From Gammaproteobacteria bacterium (GTDB lineage Bacteria > Pseudomonadota > Gammaproteobacteria > Steroidobacterales > Steroidobacteraceae), in the NCBI GenBank assembly GCA_005878835.1, contig VBMV01000061.1:48936-112935 (forward strand): 64,000 nt of DNA. The letters are read 5' to 3'. Made by a program: the position numbers and the translations under genes. A model generated the notes under the pieces. The model had not been told where the DNA came from. It made no database searches and was given only the letters and a program-made list of their open reading frames with translations. This document shows positions 63,089-64,000 of the stretch, one piece after another (the first letter of the stretch is position 1; every line of letters begins with the position of its first letter).

Positions 63089-63324
63089 CGCACGGCGTCT
63101 GACCGCTTTCGGAGAATCTTACTCCGTCGACGGCACTGGTGCCGGTCCGCAAATTTTGCGTGTGCCAACGTACCCCATCTCCCGCGCCGATATCGCGAAT
63201 GACAGGTACCGGGTGAGTTGGAGCGCCGCTGCGATCGACCGGTTCTGGCCGTGCTGCCGCTCGTTCACGCGCGCTTCCTGCGAATCGCCATCCACTCCTC
63301 AGGTGAGGCCTGGGAGCGACGCGG

Positions 63325-63741
63325 CTATTTCTTCCGGCGCGCGCTGGCGGCGGATCGCGTCGGCCAAGTGATCTCGCCACGCGCGACTCTTGCTCTGATT
63401 TCGATCAATTCTCGGCGGATTGGGACAGACCATTTTTGGAGAATGGCTGGAATGTCGCGCCCCTGACGGATCACGGCGACAACCGCGATGAATCGCTCGG
63501 CGAGTGGCTCGTACACGATGTAGAGCTCTCGCACGGGGTACACCAGTAAGCGGGTTCCCCCGCTGAGTTCCTGCCGCCGACGCAGTGCGCTGTGGTTCTC
63601 TGCGATGAACTGTGCGCCTGCGTGCAGATCATCGAAGTAGCGGCTCGTCAGTTCCCTGCCCCATCTCGCACCAGACCACGCTCGCGCTTCACGCAGGTCT
63701 GCGGCCGCTCTGGCGGTCAGAACGTAGCGCGCCCGCCGCAC
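63325..63741 (-). CDS. ParE/RelE-family toxin
   Basis: The 138-aa protein follows the RelE/ParE layout: YVLTARAAADLREARAW, FIAENHSALRRRQELSGG, RLLVYPVRELYIVYEPL and GRDIPAIL near the core end. A basic 30-residue tail extends past the normal end. ParE toxins act on DNA gyrase. GTG 63741 starts six bases after the antitoxin stop, so the two are one operon. The antitoxin precedes the toxin, as usual for ParDE. Confidence 0.85.
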   Translation of the reverse strand: MRRARYVLTARAAADLREARAWSGARWGRELTSRYFDDLHAGAQFIAENHSALRRRQELSGGTRLLVYPVRELYIVYEPLAERFIAVVAVIRQGRDIPAILQKWSVPIRRELIEIRARVARGEITWPTRSAASARRKK

Positions 63742-63747
63742 CGGGCG

Positions 63748-63975
63748 TCAGTCCTCGTTCTTGAAATCGCGAATGGACTTGGAAGAAAACCTGCCGTGCT
63801 TCAGATCATCGAGGCCTTCCAGAACATTCAGAGCGATCGCTCGGTCTTGCATGTCCTGGCGGATCAGGTCGCGGATGTACTCACTCGGTGTCGCGTACAC
63901 GTCCTTATCGCTCGCCCGCTCATCGACGTACTTGCGAAGCGCGTCGGTCAATTGGACATTGAGGCTGCTGCTCAA
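63748..63975 (-). CDS. ParD-like ribbon-helix-helix antitoxin
   Basis: The 75-aa protein has an RHH-type N-terminus (SSLNVQLTDALRKYVDERA), the ParD phrase YATPSEYIRDLIRQDMQDRA and an acidic toxin-binding tail (FSSKSIRDFKNED). It should neutralise the ParE-type toxin directly downstream and autoregulate the operon. Confidence 0.85.
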   Translation of the reverse strand: MSSSLNVQLTDALRKYVDERASDKDVYATPSEYIRDLIRQDMQDRAIALNVLEGLDDLKHGRFSSKSIRDFKNED

Positions 63976-64000
63976 GCGGTGGCACTCCGAGAAAATCTCT

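Overview
This window is 64 kb of GC-rich bacterial chromosome. The gene set fits a gammaproteobacterium, probably near Steroidobacterales, Nevskiales or Xanthomonadales: HrpB, YgiQ, AlgH/YqgE, DUF423, DmeF, NamZ, a double-length UvrA, an NdvB-type cyclic glucan synthase and a GEMM-I riboswitch. This placement is inferred from gene content and base composition; no rRNA or marker gene was available. I found no rRNA, tRNA, IS element, integrase or CRISPR array.

Layout. 1-2.6 kb: end of an operon of two von Willebrand factor A proteins and a lipoprotein. 2.6-4.0 kb: a TPR/TonB-C-like gene split by a frameshift. 4.2-7.3 kb: an SDR-like protein, an NlpC/P60 lipoprotein, 22-bp tandem repeats, then a cyclic di-GMP (GEMM-I) riboswitch ahead of a cytoplasmic protein with two SPOR-like segments. 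7.3-10.9 kb: M3 oligopeptidase, a small zinc-ribbon protein, a decapitated DmeR/CsoR-family repressor and the metal exporter DmeF. 10.9-16.7 kb: a 1911-aa tandem-duplicated UvrA. 17.0-19.0 kb: a bufferin-type copper RiPP operon (bufA2, MNIO bufB, bufC), followed by reverse transsulfuration genes (cbs, cystathionine lyase). 21.6-25.2 kb: DUF2891, an alpha/beta hydrolase, a DOMON-like protein and NamZ. 25.5-28.7 kb: two small minus-strand operons, one led by a TetR gene with a perfect palindrome at its start codon, the other by a ribbon-helix-helix gene preceded by three 8-bp operator-like repeats. 28.9-38.3 kb: YgiQ, NfeD, slipin, DUF423, M13 peptidase and HrpB, packed with overlaps. 38.4-43.4 kb: an AT-richer accessory stretch with an unknown protein, a GlyGly-CTERM ELWxxDGT-repeat protein, gene debris, an aldo/keto reductase and a small membrane protein. 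43.4-46.4 kb: a second bufferin locus (doxX, bufA2, CMD protein), divergent from an ECF sigma/anti-sigma pair. 46.4-57.4 kb: an S9 peptidase and a giant cyclic beta-1,2-glucan synthase. 57.4-64 kb: GST, 1-Cys peroxiredoxin, signal peptidase I, a Tat-type MBL-fold protein, an HTH-TPR protein, an exported AlgH/YqgE homologue and a ParDE-type toxin-antitoxin pair.

How the parts may work together. Two unlinked bufferin precursors sit with only one visible MNIO/partner pair. The simplest reading is that BufB/BufC modify both, with DoxX and perhaps the divergent ECF sigma factor serving the second locus. The neighbouring DmeF and GST/peroxiredoxin genes add metal and thiol/oxidative defence. The riboswitch ties the SPOR-like protein, and possibly envelope or surface behaviour, to cyclic di-GMP. 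Most other genes are housekeeping or envelope functions.
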